A DNA stretch of 64,000 nt, taken from the NCBI RefSeq assembly GCF_004123195.1, contig NZ_SDLI01000001.1, forward strand, positions 732,133 through 796,132, given 5' to 3'. Both the position numbers and the translations under genes were made by a program. The stretch's first letter is position 1; each line of letters opens with the position of its first letter. Below the pieces are notes generated by a model. It was not told the DNA's origin. It saw only the letters and a program-made list of their open reading frames with translations, and did not search any database. This DNA comes from Ammoniphilus sp. CFH 90114. Lineage in GTDB: Bacteria; Bacillota; Bacilli; Aneurinibacillales; RAOX-1. This document shows, one piece after another, positions 18,569-26,336 of the stretch.

Positions 18569-19816
18569 ATGTCAATTATTAAGGTGGAGCAATTATCCAA
18601 GGTTTTCGGACGTCACCCAAGTAAAGCAATAGAAGCCTTGAATAAGGGCTGGTCCAAAAAAGAGATCTTAGATAAAATCGGTCAAACGGTCGGAGTGAAC
18701 CAAGCCAGCTTCGAAGTAGAAAAGGGTGAAATCTTTGTTATTATGGGCCTCTCAGGAAGTGGAAAATCGACGCTTGTTCGATTGCTGAATCGTCTGATTG
18801 AGCCAACAGCGGGGAGAGTGCTCATTGACGGCAAAGACATCGTCAAGATGAGCCCAGAGGAATTAAGGGAAGTACGAAGGAAGAAGCTCAGCATGGTGTT
18901 TCAACGGTTCGCTTTATTTCCTCACCGTACCATTCTTGAAAATGTGGAATATGGACTTGAAGTTCAAGGCGTGGAGAAAGAGATTCGAGGTAAAAAAGCG
19001 AAAGAATCCCTTGAGTTGGTTGGGCTCTCGGGTTGGGAGAACCATCTGCCAGACCAACTGAGCGGAGGAATGCAACAGAGGGTGGGTCTTGCCAGAGCAC
19101 TGGCTAATGATCCGGACGTGCTTTTAATGGATGAAGCTTTTAGTGCCTTAGATCCCTTAATTCGCAAAGACATGCAAGATGAGCTATTAGAACTACAGTC
19201 CAAAATGCAGAAGACGATTATCTTTATTACTCACGATTTAGATGAAGCTTTAAAAATTGGAGATCGAATTGCTCTCATGAAGGATGGCTCTATTGTACAG
19301 ATAGGGTCGGCTGAGGAGATTATGACGAATCCGGCTAATGAATATGTAGAGCGGTTTGTCGAGGATGTAGATTTATCTAAGGTATTAACGGCAGGGCATG
19401 TGATGAAACGAGCGGAGACCATTACGGCGGATAAAGGACCTCGAGTGGCTTTGCAGCTCATGAGAGAGCGTGGGATCTCAAGTCTATTTGTCGTTGATAA
19501 AAAGAAAACGTTGCTTGGGGTGGTTACGGCTGACTTAGTTTCAAGCTCTGAATCCCAAGGGAAGACACTCGAAGAGATCATGGAAAGGAATGTTCCTTTG
19601 GTTCGTCCGGATACTCTTTTGCATGATCTGTTTGACATTGTTGCCTTTTCTCAGGTTCCAGTTGCCGTAGCGAATGAAGAGAACCGCTTATTAGGGATAT
19701 TGGTAAGAGGTTCTGTTCTAGGAGGATTAGCTGGAAAGGTGAATGATCAACGCGATACCATTCTTTCCACTCTACCGGGAAAGGAGGCAAAGATAAATGG
19801 AAATCAAGTTTCCTAA
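18569..19816 (+). CDS. opuAA: Glycine betaine ABC transporter ATP-binding protein
   Basis: A 415-aa ATPase of the OpuA/ProV family. Walker A GLSGSGKST is at residues 60-68, the signature is LSGGMQQRVGLARAL, and Walker B is LLMDEAFSALDP. It has the long N-terminal extension (KAIEALNKGWSKKEI) typical of osmoprotectant importers. The C-terminal part (about 275-400) contains two CBS domains that in OpuA sense ionic strength. It opens the opuA operon and overlaps opuAB by 20 nt. Confidence 0.93.
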   Translation: MSIIKVEQLSKVFGRHPSKAIEALNKGWSKKEILDKIGQTVGVNQASFEVEKGEIFVIMGLSGSGKSTLVRLLNRLIEPTAGRVLIDGKDIVKMSPEELREVRRKKLSMVFQRFALFPHRTILENVEYGLEVQGVEKEIRGKKAKESLELVGLSGWENHLPDQLSGGMQQRVGLARALANDPDVLLMDEAFSALDPLIRKDMQDELLELQSKMQKTIIFITHDLDEALKIGDRIALMKDGSIVQIGSAEEIMTNPANEYVERFVEDVDLSKVLTAGHVMKRAETITADKGPRVALQLMRERGISSLFVVDKKKTLLGVVTADLVSSSESQGKTLEEIMERNVPLVRPDTLLHDLFDIVAFSQVPVAVANEENRLLGILVRGSVLGGLAGKVNDQRDTILSTLPGKEAKINGNQVS

Positions 19817-20636
19817 ACTGCCATTGGACCAATGGATTGAGGGGCTAGTTAAGTTTTTGGATAGTAACCTAGGAGGACTATTCAAAGCCATAAGTCTAAG
19901 TATAGGCAGTATGGTAGATTTATTTGCCTGGGTGTTTACATCGCTACCAGCATTTGCTTTTATTCTTGTATTTTCTTTTCTTGCATTTAAGTTAAGCGGA
20001 AAAGGCGTTGGGTTATTCACCTTGATTGGCCTTGTCCTCATTGATAATTTAGGATATTGGACGAATACCATGCAGACTTTAGCTCTCGTGCTTACTTCGG
20101 CTTTTATTTCCGTAGTCATTGGTGTGCCTTTAGGGATATTGAGCGCACGCAAGGATTCTGTAAGGAATGTGGTTACGCCTATCCTAGACTTTATGCAAAC
20201 GATGCCTGCGTTTGTCTATTTAATCCCTGCTATATTCTTCTTCGGTTTAGGTAAGGTACCGGGAGTTATTGCATCTGTCATATTTGCCATGCCGCCCACC
20301 ATAAGGCTAACTAACCTTGGGATCCGTCAAGTTCCAACCGAGTTAGTGGAAGCTGCTGATGCGTTTGGATCTACCCCAACGCAAAAGCTGTTTAAGGTTC
20401 AGCTTCCCTTAGCTAAAGCAACGATCATGGCAGGAGTGAATCAGAGTATTATGTTGGCTTTATCTATGGTTGTTATTGCTTCGATGATCGGAGCCAAGGG
20501 ATTAGGAGCGGACGTCTATCGTGCGGTAACTCAAATTAAAATAGGGGCAGGATTTGAAGCAGGATTGGCCATTGTTATTTTAGCCATTATGTTAGACCGC
20601 CTCACACAATCTATTGGTAAGACAAAAAAAATATAA
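19797..20636 (+). CDS. opuAB: Glycine betaine ABC transporter permease
   Basis: A 279-aa permease with a short amphipathic N-terminus and about seven membrane helices. The binding-protein-dependent permease loop EAADAFGSTPTQKLFKVQLP (EAA motif) is intact, for coupling to OpuAA. AAAGGAGG is 7-8 nt upstream of the ATG, inside opuAA. Together with the ATPase and binding protein it imports glycine betaine (and possibly proline betaine) as an osmoprotectant. Confidence 0.93.
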   Translation: MEIKFPKLPLDQWIEGLVKFLDSNLGGLFKAISLSIGSMVDLFAWVFTSLPAFAFILVFSFLAFKLSGKGVGLFTLIGLVLIDNLGYWTNTMQTLALVLTSAFISVVIGVPLGILSARKDSVRNVVTPILDFMQTMPAFVYLIPAIFFFGLGKVPGVIASVIFAMPPTIRLTNLGIRQVPTELVEAADAFGSTPTQKLFKVQLPLAKATIMAGVNQSIMLALSMVVIASMIGAKGLGADVYRAVTQIKIGAGFEAGLAIVILAIMLDRLTQSIGKTKKI

Positions 20637-20649
20637 GGGGAGATTTTTT

Positions 20650-21579
20650 ATGTTAAAAGGAAAATTGAAATCATCAATACTTACTGCGATGCTAGGTGCA
20701 GGAATGCTTCTTGCTGGATGTTCCTCAGAGACCACTCAGCCACAATCAAACACAGAAACTCCACAACAGGATGCCCCAAGCGCAGAAGCTAACATTGGGG
20801 ATCAAGTTAACTTTCAATTAATTGGAATAGATCCTGGTGCCGGACTTATGAAGGCAACAGCGCAAGCGATAGAAGATTACGGTTTAGCGGATTGGGAACT
20901 AGTCGAAGGGTCAGGTGCAGCGATGACAGCGGCCCTGACTAAAGCCTATGAAAATCAAGAACCCATCATTGTAACAGGTTGGACTCCGCATTGGAAGTTT
21001 GCGAAATACGATCTAAAGTATCTGGAGGATCCAAAAGGGATATTCGGAGCGGATGAAGACATTCATACGATTGCCCGTCTAGGATTGAAGGATGATCATC
21101 CAAGTGCCCATGCTGTTCTAGATAAATTCCATTGGTCCCCTGATGATATGGCTGAAGTGATGGTTAGCACCATTGATGGAAAAGAGCCTGTAGAAGCAGC
21201 TGAAGCATGGATCGCAAAGAACGAGAGCAAAGTGAATGAATGGGTAGAAGGAGTTGAACCGGTACAAGGAGACCAGATTACCTTAGCTTATGTAGCATGG
21301 GATTCTGAAATTGCAAGTACTCATGTGGTAGCAGCCGTACTCGAACAGGTAGGTTATAAAGTGGAATTAAGTCAAGTGGAAGCAGGTCCAATGTGGGCAG
21401 GGGTTGCCGGTGGGGATGCAGATGCCATCGTGGCAGCTTGGTTGCCTACGACTCATGCAGACTATTATCAACAATTCGATGGTCAGTTTGAAGACCTTGG
21501 AGCTAACCTGAAAGGAACGAAGATTGGATTAGTTGTACCTTCCTATATGGAGATCAATTCGATCGAGGACTTAAAATAA
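20650..21579 (+). CDS. opuAC: Glycine betaine-binding lipoprotein
   Basis: A 309-aa substrate-binding lipoprotein. The signal peptide ends in the lipobox LLAGC. The mature OpuAC/ProX-type domain includes VTGWTPHWKFAKYDLKYLED, whose Trp residues belong to the aromatic cage that holds the trimethylammonium group, and VAAWLPTTHADYY. ATG 20650 follows AAGGGGAG; the open frame extends upstream into opuAB without a site. It is the last gene of the operon. Confidence 0.93.
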   Translation: MLKGKLKSSILTAMLGAGMLLAGCSSETTQPQSNTETPQQDAPSAEANIGDQVNFQLIGIDPGAGLMKATAQAIEDYGLADWELVEGSGAAMTAALTKAYENQEPIIVTGWTPHWKFAKYDLKYLEDPKGIFGADEDIHTIARLGLKDDHPSAHAVLDKFHWSPDDMAEVMVSTIDGKEPVEAAEAWIAKNESKVNEWVEGVEPVQGDQITLAYVAWDSEIASTHVVAAVLEQVGYKVELSQVEAGPMWAGVAGGDADAIVAAWLPTTHADYYQQFDGQFEDLGANLKGTKIGLVVPSYMEINSIEDLK

Positions 21580-21589
21580 GGTAGAGGAA

Positions 21590-21625
21590 GAAGGGGTATC
21601 TCATGTGAGGTACCCATTCTTTGTG
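21590..21625. terminator. Probable shared terminator between opuAC and sspH
   Basis: An imperfect hairpin (AAGAAGGGGTATCTCA with TGAGGTACCCATTCTTT) lies between the convergent stops of opuAC and sspH. The T-run is weak. Confidence 0.5.
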
Positions 21626-21626
21626 T

Positions 21627-21806
21627 TTAGTGCTCGGTTAAGCTGTTTAAAGATACCTCTTGTTCGTTTTCAGGCTGATCAAGAGGATAGATTCTAGCTG
21701 TCTCATCGCCTTCGTCAACGTGTTGAATATAGATGGGCATTCCATTGTAGGTTACATTGACCATTACAGGTGAATCTGCAATCTCTTGTGCACGCTGGGC
21801 GTTCAT
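21627..21806 (-). CDS. sspH: H-type small acid-soluble spore protein
   Basis: A 59-aa protein beginning MNAQRAQEIADSPVMVNVTYNG, followed by MPIYIQHVDE and TARIYPL. This is the H-type SASP pattern (RAxEI..SP..I.VTYNG.PVYIE.V......RVYPL). These minor SASPs are packed into the spore core; their transcription is under forespore control in Bacillus. AGGAGG precedes the ATG by 7 nt. It is the only gene in its transcript. Confidence 0.88.
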   Translation of the reverse strand: MNAQRAQEIADSPVMVNVTYNGMPIYIQHVDEGDETARIYPLDQPENEQEVSLNSLTEH

Positions 21807-21877
21807 AATAGACCTCCTAGTTATGTATTTTCTGTAATACTGTTTACTTGGAGGGAGGTAAGTATTCGTTGTGCTAT

Positions 21878-22693
21878 CTAAAAAGCAAAATTATCCGGAT
21901 CAGGACCAAAGCGCTTATTCTGATTTAGGCCGTCTATACGCTCCATATCCTCTGCAGATAGTTCAAAATCAAAGACATTCGCATTCTCTTCGATTCGGTG
22001 AGGGGTGATCGATTTCGGTATGGTTACCACGCCGTGTTGCAAGTCCCAGCGAAGAATAATTTGGGCTGGGGTCTTCTTATACTTCTCACTAAGTTCAGCT
22101 AGCAGAGGAAGGTTAAGATTTCCTTGCATGAGCGGACTCCAGGCCTCTAACTGGATCTTATTTTCTTTACAGAAGGTGAGGAGTTCTTTTTGTGAGAGTA
22201 AGGGATGATACTCGACTTGATTCACCATAGGTACATGTTCAGCTTCAGAGATGAGATCCTGTAGGTGGTGAATATGGAAGTTACTCACTCCAATAGCGCG
22301 AACTTCACCGTCCTTATAAAGTTTCTCTATGGCCTTCCATGTTTCTTTATACTTCCCTTTTACTGGCCAGTGGATAAGATAAAGATCTAAATAATTAAGT
22401 CCTAATTTCTTTTTGCTTTCTTCAAAAGCTTGGAGAGTGGAATCATAGCCTTGATTTGCATTCCAGACTTTTGTTGTAATGAAAAGATCCTTGCGAGGGA
22501 CTCCTGCCTCCTGTATCGCCTTGCCCACACCTTCCTCGTTAGCATAAACTGCTGCCGTATCAATACTCCGGTACCCAACTTGTATGGCATGCTTTACAGA
22601 AGATACAACCTCTTGCCCTTCTTGCACTCTCCATACACCCAAACCAAGAAGAGGCATTTCTACTCCATTGCTTAGTACGCTAGAACTTTGCAT
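21878..22693 (-). CDS. Aldo/keto reductase
   Basis: A 271-aa NADPH-dependent aldo/keto reductase with a TIM barrel. Catalytic tetrad residues are visible: Asp and Tyr in SIDTAAVYANEEGVG, Lys in FITTKVWN and His in YLIHWPVKG. The cofactor-binding end IPKSITPHRIEEN is also intact. ATG 22693 follows GAGGAGG; an upstream in-frame extension has no site. It resembles the YtbE/YvgN group, which reduces glyoxal, methylglyoxal and other aldehydes (family knowledge). It stands alone on the minus strand. Confidence 0.92.
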   Translation of the reverse strand: MQSSSVLSNGVEMPLLGLGVWRVQEGQEVVSSVKHAIQVGYRSIDTAAVYANEEGVGKAIQEAGVPRKDLFITTKVWNANQGYDSTLQAFEESKKKLGLNYLDLYLIHWPVKGKYKETWKAIEKLYKDGEVRAIGVSNFHIHHLQDLISEAEHVPMVNQVEYHPLLSQKELLTFCKENKIQLEAWSPLMQGNLNLPLLAELSEKYKKTPAQIILRWDLQHGVVTIPKSITPHRIEENANVFDFELSAEDMERIDGLNQNKRFGPDPDNFAF

Positions 22694-22858
22694 CTTTTTC
22701 TTCCTCCTCATTCTTTCATGCATTTCTTGTCCAAGTGGATTATACAACAATTACCAGAGATTAGAAAGAAAACGGTATGCTATTAGGCAAACGTACAACC
22801 ATTATCCGGGTATATGGCATAAGATACATCAGATGATAGACAGAAAGGAGGAGAATAC

Positions 22859-22960
22859 ATGGGAGTTCCTGTTGCTGGTGGATGGGGAGGCGGCCTTGCC
22901 TTCATTTTGGTTCTCTACATCTTGCTTGTGATCATTCTTCAACCAGGTGTTTTCTACTAA
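22859..22960 (+). CDS. YjcZ-type sporulation membrane mini-protein (33 aa)
   Basis: A 33-aa peptide starting MGVPVAGGWGGG, then a single helix LAFILVLYILLVIIL and PGVFY. It is a shorter paralogue of the product at 13297-13440, sharing MGVP, the helix FILVLYILLVII and the PG..Y end. AAAGGAGGAG lies about 7 nt before the ATG and a terminator follows. Such peptides are common sporulation-associated membrane proteins of Bacillales. Confidence 0.75.
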   Translation: MGVPVAGGWGGGLAFILVLYILLVIILQPGVFY

Positions 22961-22972
22961 TGTAGAAACGGA

Positions 22973-23010
22973 AGGGAACTGCTTAAGATAAGGCAGTTCC
23001 TTTGCCTTTT
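22973..23010 (+). terminator. Terminator after the 33-aa gene
   Basis: GGAACTGC pairs with GCAGTTCC around a 10-nt loop, followed by TTTGCCTTTTG. Confidence 0.8.
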
Positions 23011-23101
23011 GTTAGACCAAACAAAATTTATTAGAAAATGTAACCGATCCTTCCAATAATCGTCTATTAAGTTGAAACATACCACTGGAGGGATAAGAGA
23101 G

Positions 23102-24799
23102 ATGAATATGAAGAAAAGATGGTTGCAGGGTATCTTGGCTACAAGCTTGGTTTTTGCAGCTGTACCTAGTTATGCTTCAGAATTAAAAGTAAATGCTGAA
23201 CAAGTAAACCCGGTCTTCAGCAAAGAAGTAGAAACGACTTTAAGTAAAATTTATAAATTGACTCCCGAATTAAAGGAGATAAATCTTGAAGAAAAAAACT
23301 ATTTTGATGCGAGTGAATATGGACCGGCGGGATGGTCGATTATCTTTTCAAATCGTCCCAAGGATGCTGACCCTAACAGCCGTGATTATATAGAAGCACA
23401 CATAGGGATAGAAGCTGTGACGGGAAAGCTAATCCACTTTAGCGTTCACCACCCGGAGTGGGCTTCTGAGAAACTTCCAGATGAAAAGCTAACGAAAGTA
23501 AAGGCTCTTGCCTTCGCACAAGAACTCTATGGAGAAGAGCTTAAGAATTATGAGATGGCTGAGTTTCTCAACTATGGAGCCTCTGGCCCGTCTAGCGATG
23601 ATCCCCGTATTTACACCCAAGCAGGGGTGACTTTTCATCGTTTAATTCACGGTGTTGAGCTATGGAATCTAGGCTCTTTCCAGGTTTACGTTAATGAAAA
23701 GGGCCGTGTAACTCAGTTATATCACCATGATCGTGGAGATCAGAAATTAATTGAAGATATTACTAAATTCCCGCTCCCCGAGAAGGCGATTTCCAAGGAG
23801 GAAGCGAAGAAAATATACCGTGATAAAATAGAGATGGAGCTTAATTATGCTGCGGAACAACCGACATCTAGAACTCCATTAAATTGGGACAAACAGGAGA
23901 AAAAGTCTGTATTAAAGTATGATCCATCCCAATATGGCTTTCTGAACGCTGTAACAGGAGAAGAGTTGAAGCTGTTCTATGGGGGAGATGAGCAGACCCG
24001 TCAGAGATTGTCCTTGATTCCACAAAATAAGACGGAAACCGTGTTAAGCAAAGAAGCGGCAGCTTCGTTCATCAAGAAGTACCATCAATTTGACTTAGCA
24101 GATTTAGAGTACTATGAGATGGAGCATGTCATGGATGATTCACGGGTGGAATATAACTGGTCCAATAGGCGTTCTCTTCAAACAGATGGAAAGGCACAGC
24201 CGCCTACTTTTGTTTCCCTTTCAACGGATAAAAAGGGAAACGTTCTCGGCGTTCATATTCAAGTACATCCTATAGAGAACTCCAAACCATTGGAAGCGAA
24301 TAAAATAACCCAGGATGAAGCACTAAAAAGAGCAATCCAATTCCTAGAGGGACAAGTGGAAGCGAAAGAGCTTGAGTTAAGTTATATTCATGATACGACG
24401 AAAGGCGAGCAGGTGCCTGAGTGGGTTAATCAGGAAAAGTTAACTCAAATGAGGTCCTACGAATCGCCGAAATATCGTTTTAGTTTTGTTGGATTACATA
24501 AGGGAGTTACGGTAAGTGACCAGTATTACTCCGTCTCTGTTGATGCAAACTCGGGACAAGTCTTAGAATTCCAACTGCCTCAGAAATTTGACTATGACGC
24601 CCTGCCAAGTGCCCAACCGGTGCTATCCAAGGAAGAAGCAGAAGATCTCTTCATGGAGAATCTTAATCTAAATCTTTATTATTATTGGCCCGAATACTAT
24701 GGACAGTATGCGCCGAGTCCGGTTCTGATCTATAGATTAGATGGTAAGAAAGAGCAATATATTGACGCGCACAAAAAAGAACCAGTACCGTTTAATTAA
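23102..24799 (+). CDS. Secreted YcdB/YcdC repeat-domain protein
   Basis: A 565-aa exported protein. The signal peptide (MNMKKRWLQGILATSLVFAA) probably ends after YAS. The mature part has repeated YcdB/YcdC-type (PepSY-related) modules, recognised by recurring SKEEAKKIY, SKEAAASFI, TQDEALKRA and SKEEAEDLF helices followed by beta strands. Function is unknown; such domains are often thought to bind or inhibit extracellular enzymes. ATG 23102 was chosen because GGAGGGA is 8 nt upstream, inside an otherwise open frame. No cell-wall anchor is visible, so the protein is likely secreted. Confidence 0.8.
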   Translation: MNMKKRWLQGILATSLVFAAVPSYASELKVNAEQVNPVFSKEVETTLSKIYKLTPELKEINLEEKNYFDASEYGPAGWSIIFSNRPKDADPNSRDYIEAHIGIEAVTGKLIHFSVHHPEWASEKLPDEKLTKVKALAFAQELYGEELKNYEMAEFLNYGASGPSSDDPRIYTQAGVTFHRLIHGVELWNLGSFQVYVNEKGRVTQLYHHDRGDQKLIEDITKFPLPEKAISKEEAKKIYRDKIEMELNYAAEQPTSRTPLNWDKQEKKSVLKYDPSQYGFLNAVTGEELKLFYGGDEQTRQRLSLIPQNKTETVLSKEAAASFIKKYHQFDLADLEYYEMEHVMDDSRVEYNWSNRRSLQTDGKAQPPTFVSLSTDKKGNVLGVHIQVHPIENSKPLEANKITQDEALKRAIQFLEGQVEAKELELSYIHDTTKGEQVPEWVNQEKLTQMRSYESPKYRFSFVGLHKGVTVSDQYYSVSVDANSGQVLEFQLPQKFDYDALPSAQPVLSKEEAEDLFMENLNLNLYYYWPEYYGQYAPSPVLIYRLDGKKEQYIDAHKKEPVPFN

Positions 24800-24832
24800 G
24801 AAGTAATTAAGATAAGGAAATGAGGATGCAAT

Positions 24833-25324
24833 GTGGAACTGAGATATGTGAATTTACCAGAAATGATTCTAGCAGGAATTAGTGAGAGAACAAGCAACGT
24901 TGTGGAGGCAAGTGAGGGTGGTAAGCTTCCGGGAATGTGGAATACGTTCTTTGGTGGGCAAGTAACGAATAAACTGGGAGGGGTCACGGAGATTCATCGG
25001 GAAAAAATATATTCGCTCTATACGGATTACGAGAATGGGGCAAATGGAGAGTATACGGTGGTGATCGGCCATCAGGTTACAGGAAAGAGTAATGATTTTT
25101 CTGATGGCCTAAAGAGCGTGGTTGTCCCTGAAGCGAAGTACGCCGTTTTCACAAGTAGAAGAGGGCCTGTTTCACAGGTCGTACCCGAAATGTGGCAGAC
25201 GATCTGGAACTGGACGGTGTCGACTTCTGCGCGCAGAACCTTTACGGGTGATTTTGAAGTATACGAAGTAGAGAACTTCAATCCTAGTGATGCTGTGGTG
25301 GAGATTTATATCGCTGTAGAGTAG
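24833..25324 (+). CDS. GyrI-like/AraC effector-binding domain protein
   Basis: A 163-aa protein made entirely of a GyrI-like small-molecule-binding (AraC effector-binding) domain: MELRYVNLPEMILAGIS at the start, a central VVIGHQV strand and the final FEVYEVENFNPSDAVVEIYIAV. No DNA-binding domain is attached. Stand-alone members sequester ligands or act as stress accessory proteins. It begins with GTG at 24833 behind GGAAATGAGG. An intergenic region of about 175 nt separates it from the peroxiredoxin gene. Confidence 0.8.
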   Translation: MELRYVNLPEMILAGISERTSNVVEASEGGKLPGMWNTFFGGQVTNKLGGVTEIHREKIYSLYTDYENGANGEYTVVIGHQVTGKSNDFSDGLKSVVVPEAKYAVFTSRRGPVSQVVPEMWQTIWNWTVSTSARRTFTGDFEVYEVENFNPSDAVVEIYIAVE

Positions 25325-25500
25325 GGAAAATGAGCAATCCGTCTGAGGTCGGTCGATCAACGACCAAGCGCCCCCTCCATGATCCTTACGGTGTAATTTT
25401 ATCTCCGATTAGATATGATATCGAGAAATTTTTTTTCGGACACTTCCATGGCTTTCGCCTATTGCATAGTATGGTATGACTTAATAGGAAGGGAGAAGCC

Positions 25501-26103
25501 ATGGGTCCCATGCATAATGACGAGAGATCTTTCCAACCCTTTTGTGCTACCCGAGATGATGTGGCCCCGCTTTTTTCCGCACCCGCTCTGGTCGGGAGGG
25601 AGTTAAAAAAGCTAAGCCTGGAAGATTGTAGAGGGAAGTGGGTTGTTTTATTTTTTTATCCGAGTGATTTTACTTTTGTTTGACCGACAGAGTTAGCAGC
25701 GGTCGCTGCTCTTTATCCTCACTTCCAAGCCTTAGGCACAGAGGTTTGGTCTATTAGTACGGACAGTGTTTTTACTCATAAGGTGTTTAAAGATGTGTCG
25801 CCAAAAGCTAGAACCGTTTCCTTCCCCATGCTGTCGGATCGGAATTTAAAAATTAGCAAAGCTTACCGAGTCTTAGATGAATCGGCAGGGGCAGCGTTTC
25901 GGGCTACTATTATTGTTGATCCTGAGGGAATTATTGTATCTAAGCTTGTTTATCCAAAAGAGGTGGGAAGAAATACTTACGAAATTCTTCGTTTAGTCCA
26001 AGGGATACAATTTGGGCGTCAGACAGGACTAGGAGTGCCTGCCAATTGGGTTCCAGGGATGCCTGGAATTAAAACCGATTTTCCGAATGTGGGGACTGTT
26101 TAG
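25501..26103 (+). CDS. Selenocysteine-containing AhpC-like peroxiredoxin (UGA at codon 61 read as Sec)
   Basis: A 200-aa AhpC/1-Cys-type peroxiredoxin read through an in-frame TGA at 25681-25683. Upstream is [23 protein letters not shown], then the TGA, then [18 protein letters not shown]. Normal family members have a Cys exactly there (DFTFVCPTEL), the peroxidatic residue that attacks hydroperoxides. The rest is intact: [51 protein letters not shown] and [10 protein letters not shown]. The C-terminal resolving Cys (usually CPANW) is Val here. The only other Cys are at about residues 15 and 43. AGGAAGGGAG precedes the ATG. A SECIS-like hairpin starts 11 nt after the TGA. A conventional caller would split this into a 60-aa fragment and a 106-aa fragment. 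Confidence 0.85.
25681..25710 (+). promoter_or_regulatory. Putative bacterial SECIS element following the UGA
   Basis: After UGA and an 11-nt spacer (CCGACAGAGTT) comes a perfect stem AGCAGC/GCTGCT (25695-25700 and 25705-25710) with the tetraloop GGTC. A short UGA-to-stem distance and a GGU-containing apical loop are the hallmarks of SelB-dependent SECIS elements such as that of E. coli fdhF. It lies wholly within the coding frame, as bacterial SECIS elements do. An alternative pairing (GACCG with CGGTC) competes but is weaker. Confidence 0.75.
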
Positions 26104-26114
26104 AAAAGCAACAG

Positions 26115-26147
26115 AAGAAATAACCGGAGATTTTCCGGTTATTTCTT
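26115..26147 (+). terminator. Terminator hairpin after the peroxiredoxin gene
   Basis: AAGAAATAACCGG pairs perfectly (13 bp) with CCGGTTATTTCTT around a 7-nt loop, followed by AATTTTAAT. Confidence 0.8.
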
Positions 26148-26170
26148 AATTTTAATCAATAAAGGGAAAA

Positions 26171-26306
26171 ATAGACGGATTTTTTTCTGTTATTCAACGG
26201 AAAATGCCCATTTTTCCTCAAATTTAGGTGCATAAGCGGACTTTTTCCCCTTATTTAACCTCAAAAATCCTTAATTTCAAAAATAGACGGAATTTCTCCT
26301 CTTAGT
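26171..26306. repeat. Cluster of three short imperfect palindromic repeats
   Basis: Three related units lie at about 26171-26194, 26231-26257 and 26282-26306, of the form ATAgaCGGA-TTTTT-TcCnnTTAtT. They are spaced about 63 and 49 bp centre to centre. The same repeat family occurs at 54155-54340, in both cases between a small gene and a convergent neighbour. Confidence 0.6.
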
Positions 26307-26336
26307 CAAACTCGCCAAGGCTCCGAGATAACTTGC

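Noticed and set aside
25501-26103. Reading the peroxiredoxin locus as a simple pseudogene
   Set aside because: Only one disruption is present, it lies precisely at the catalytic Cys codon, the rest is conserved, and a SECIS-like hairpin follows. Decay would be unlikely to strike this one codon alone, though it cannot be excluded without the genome's selenium genes.
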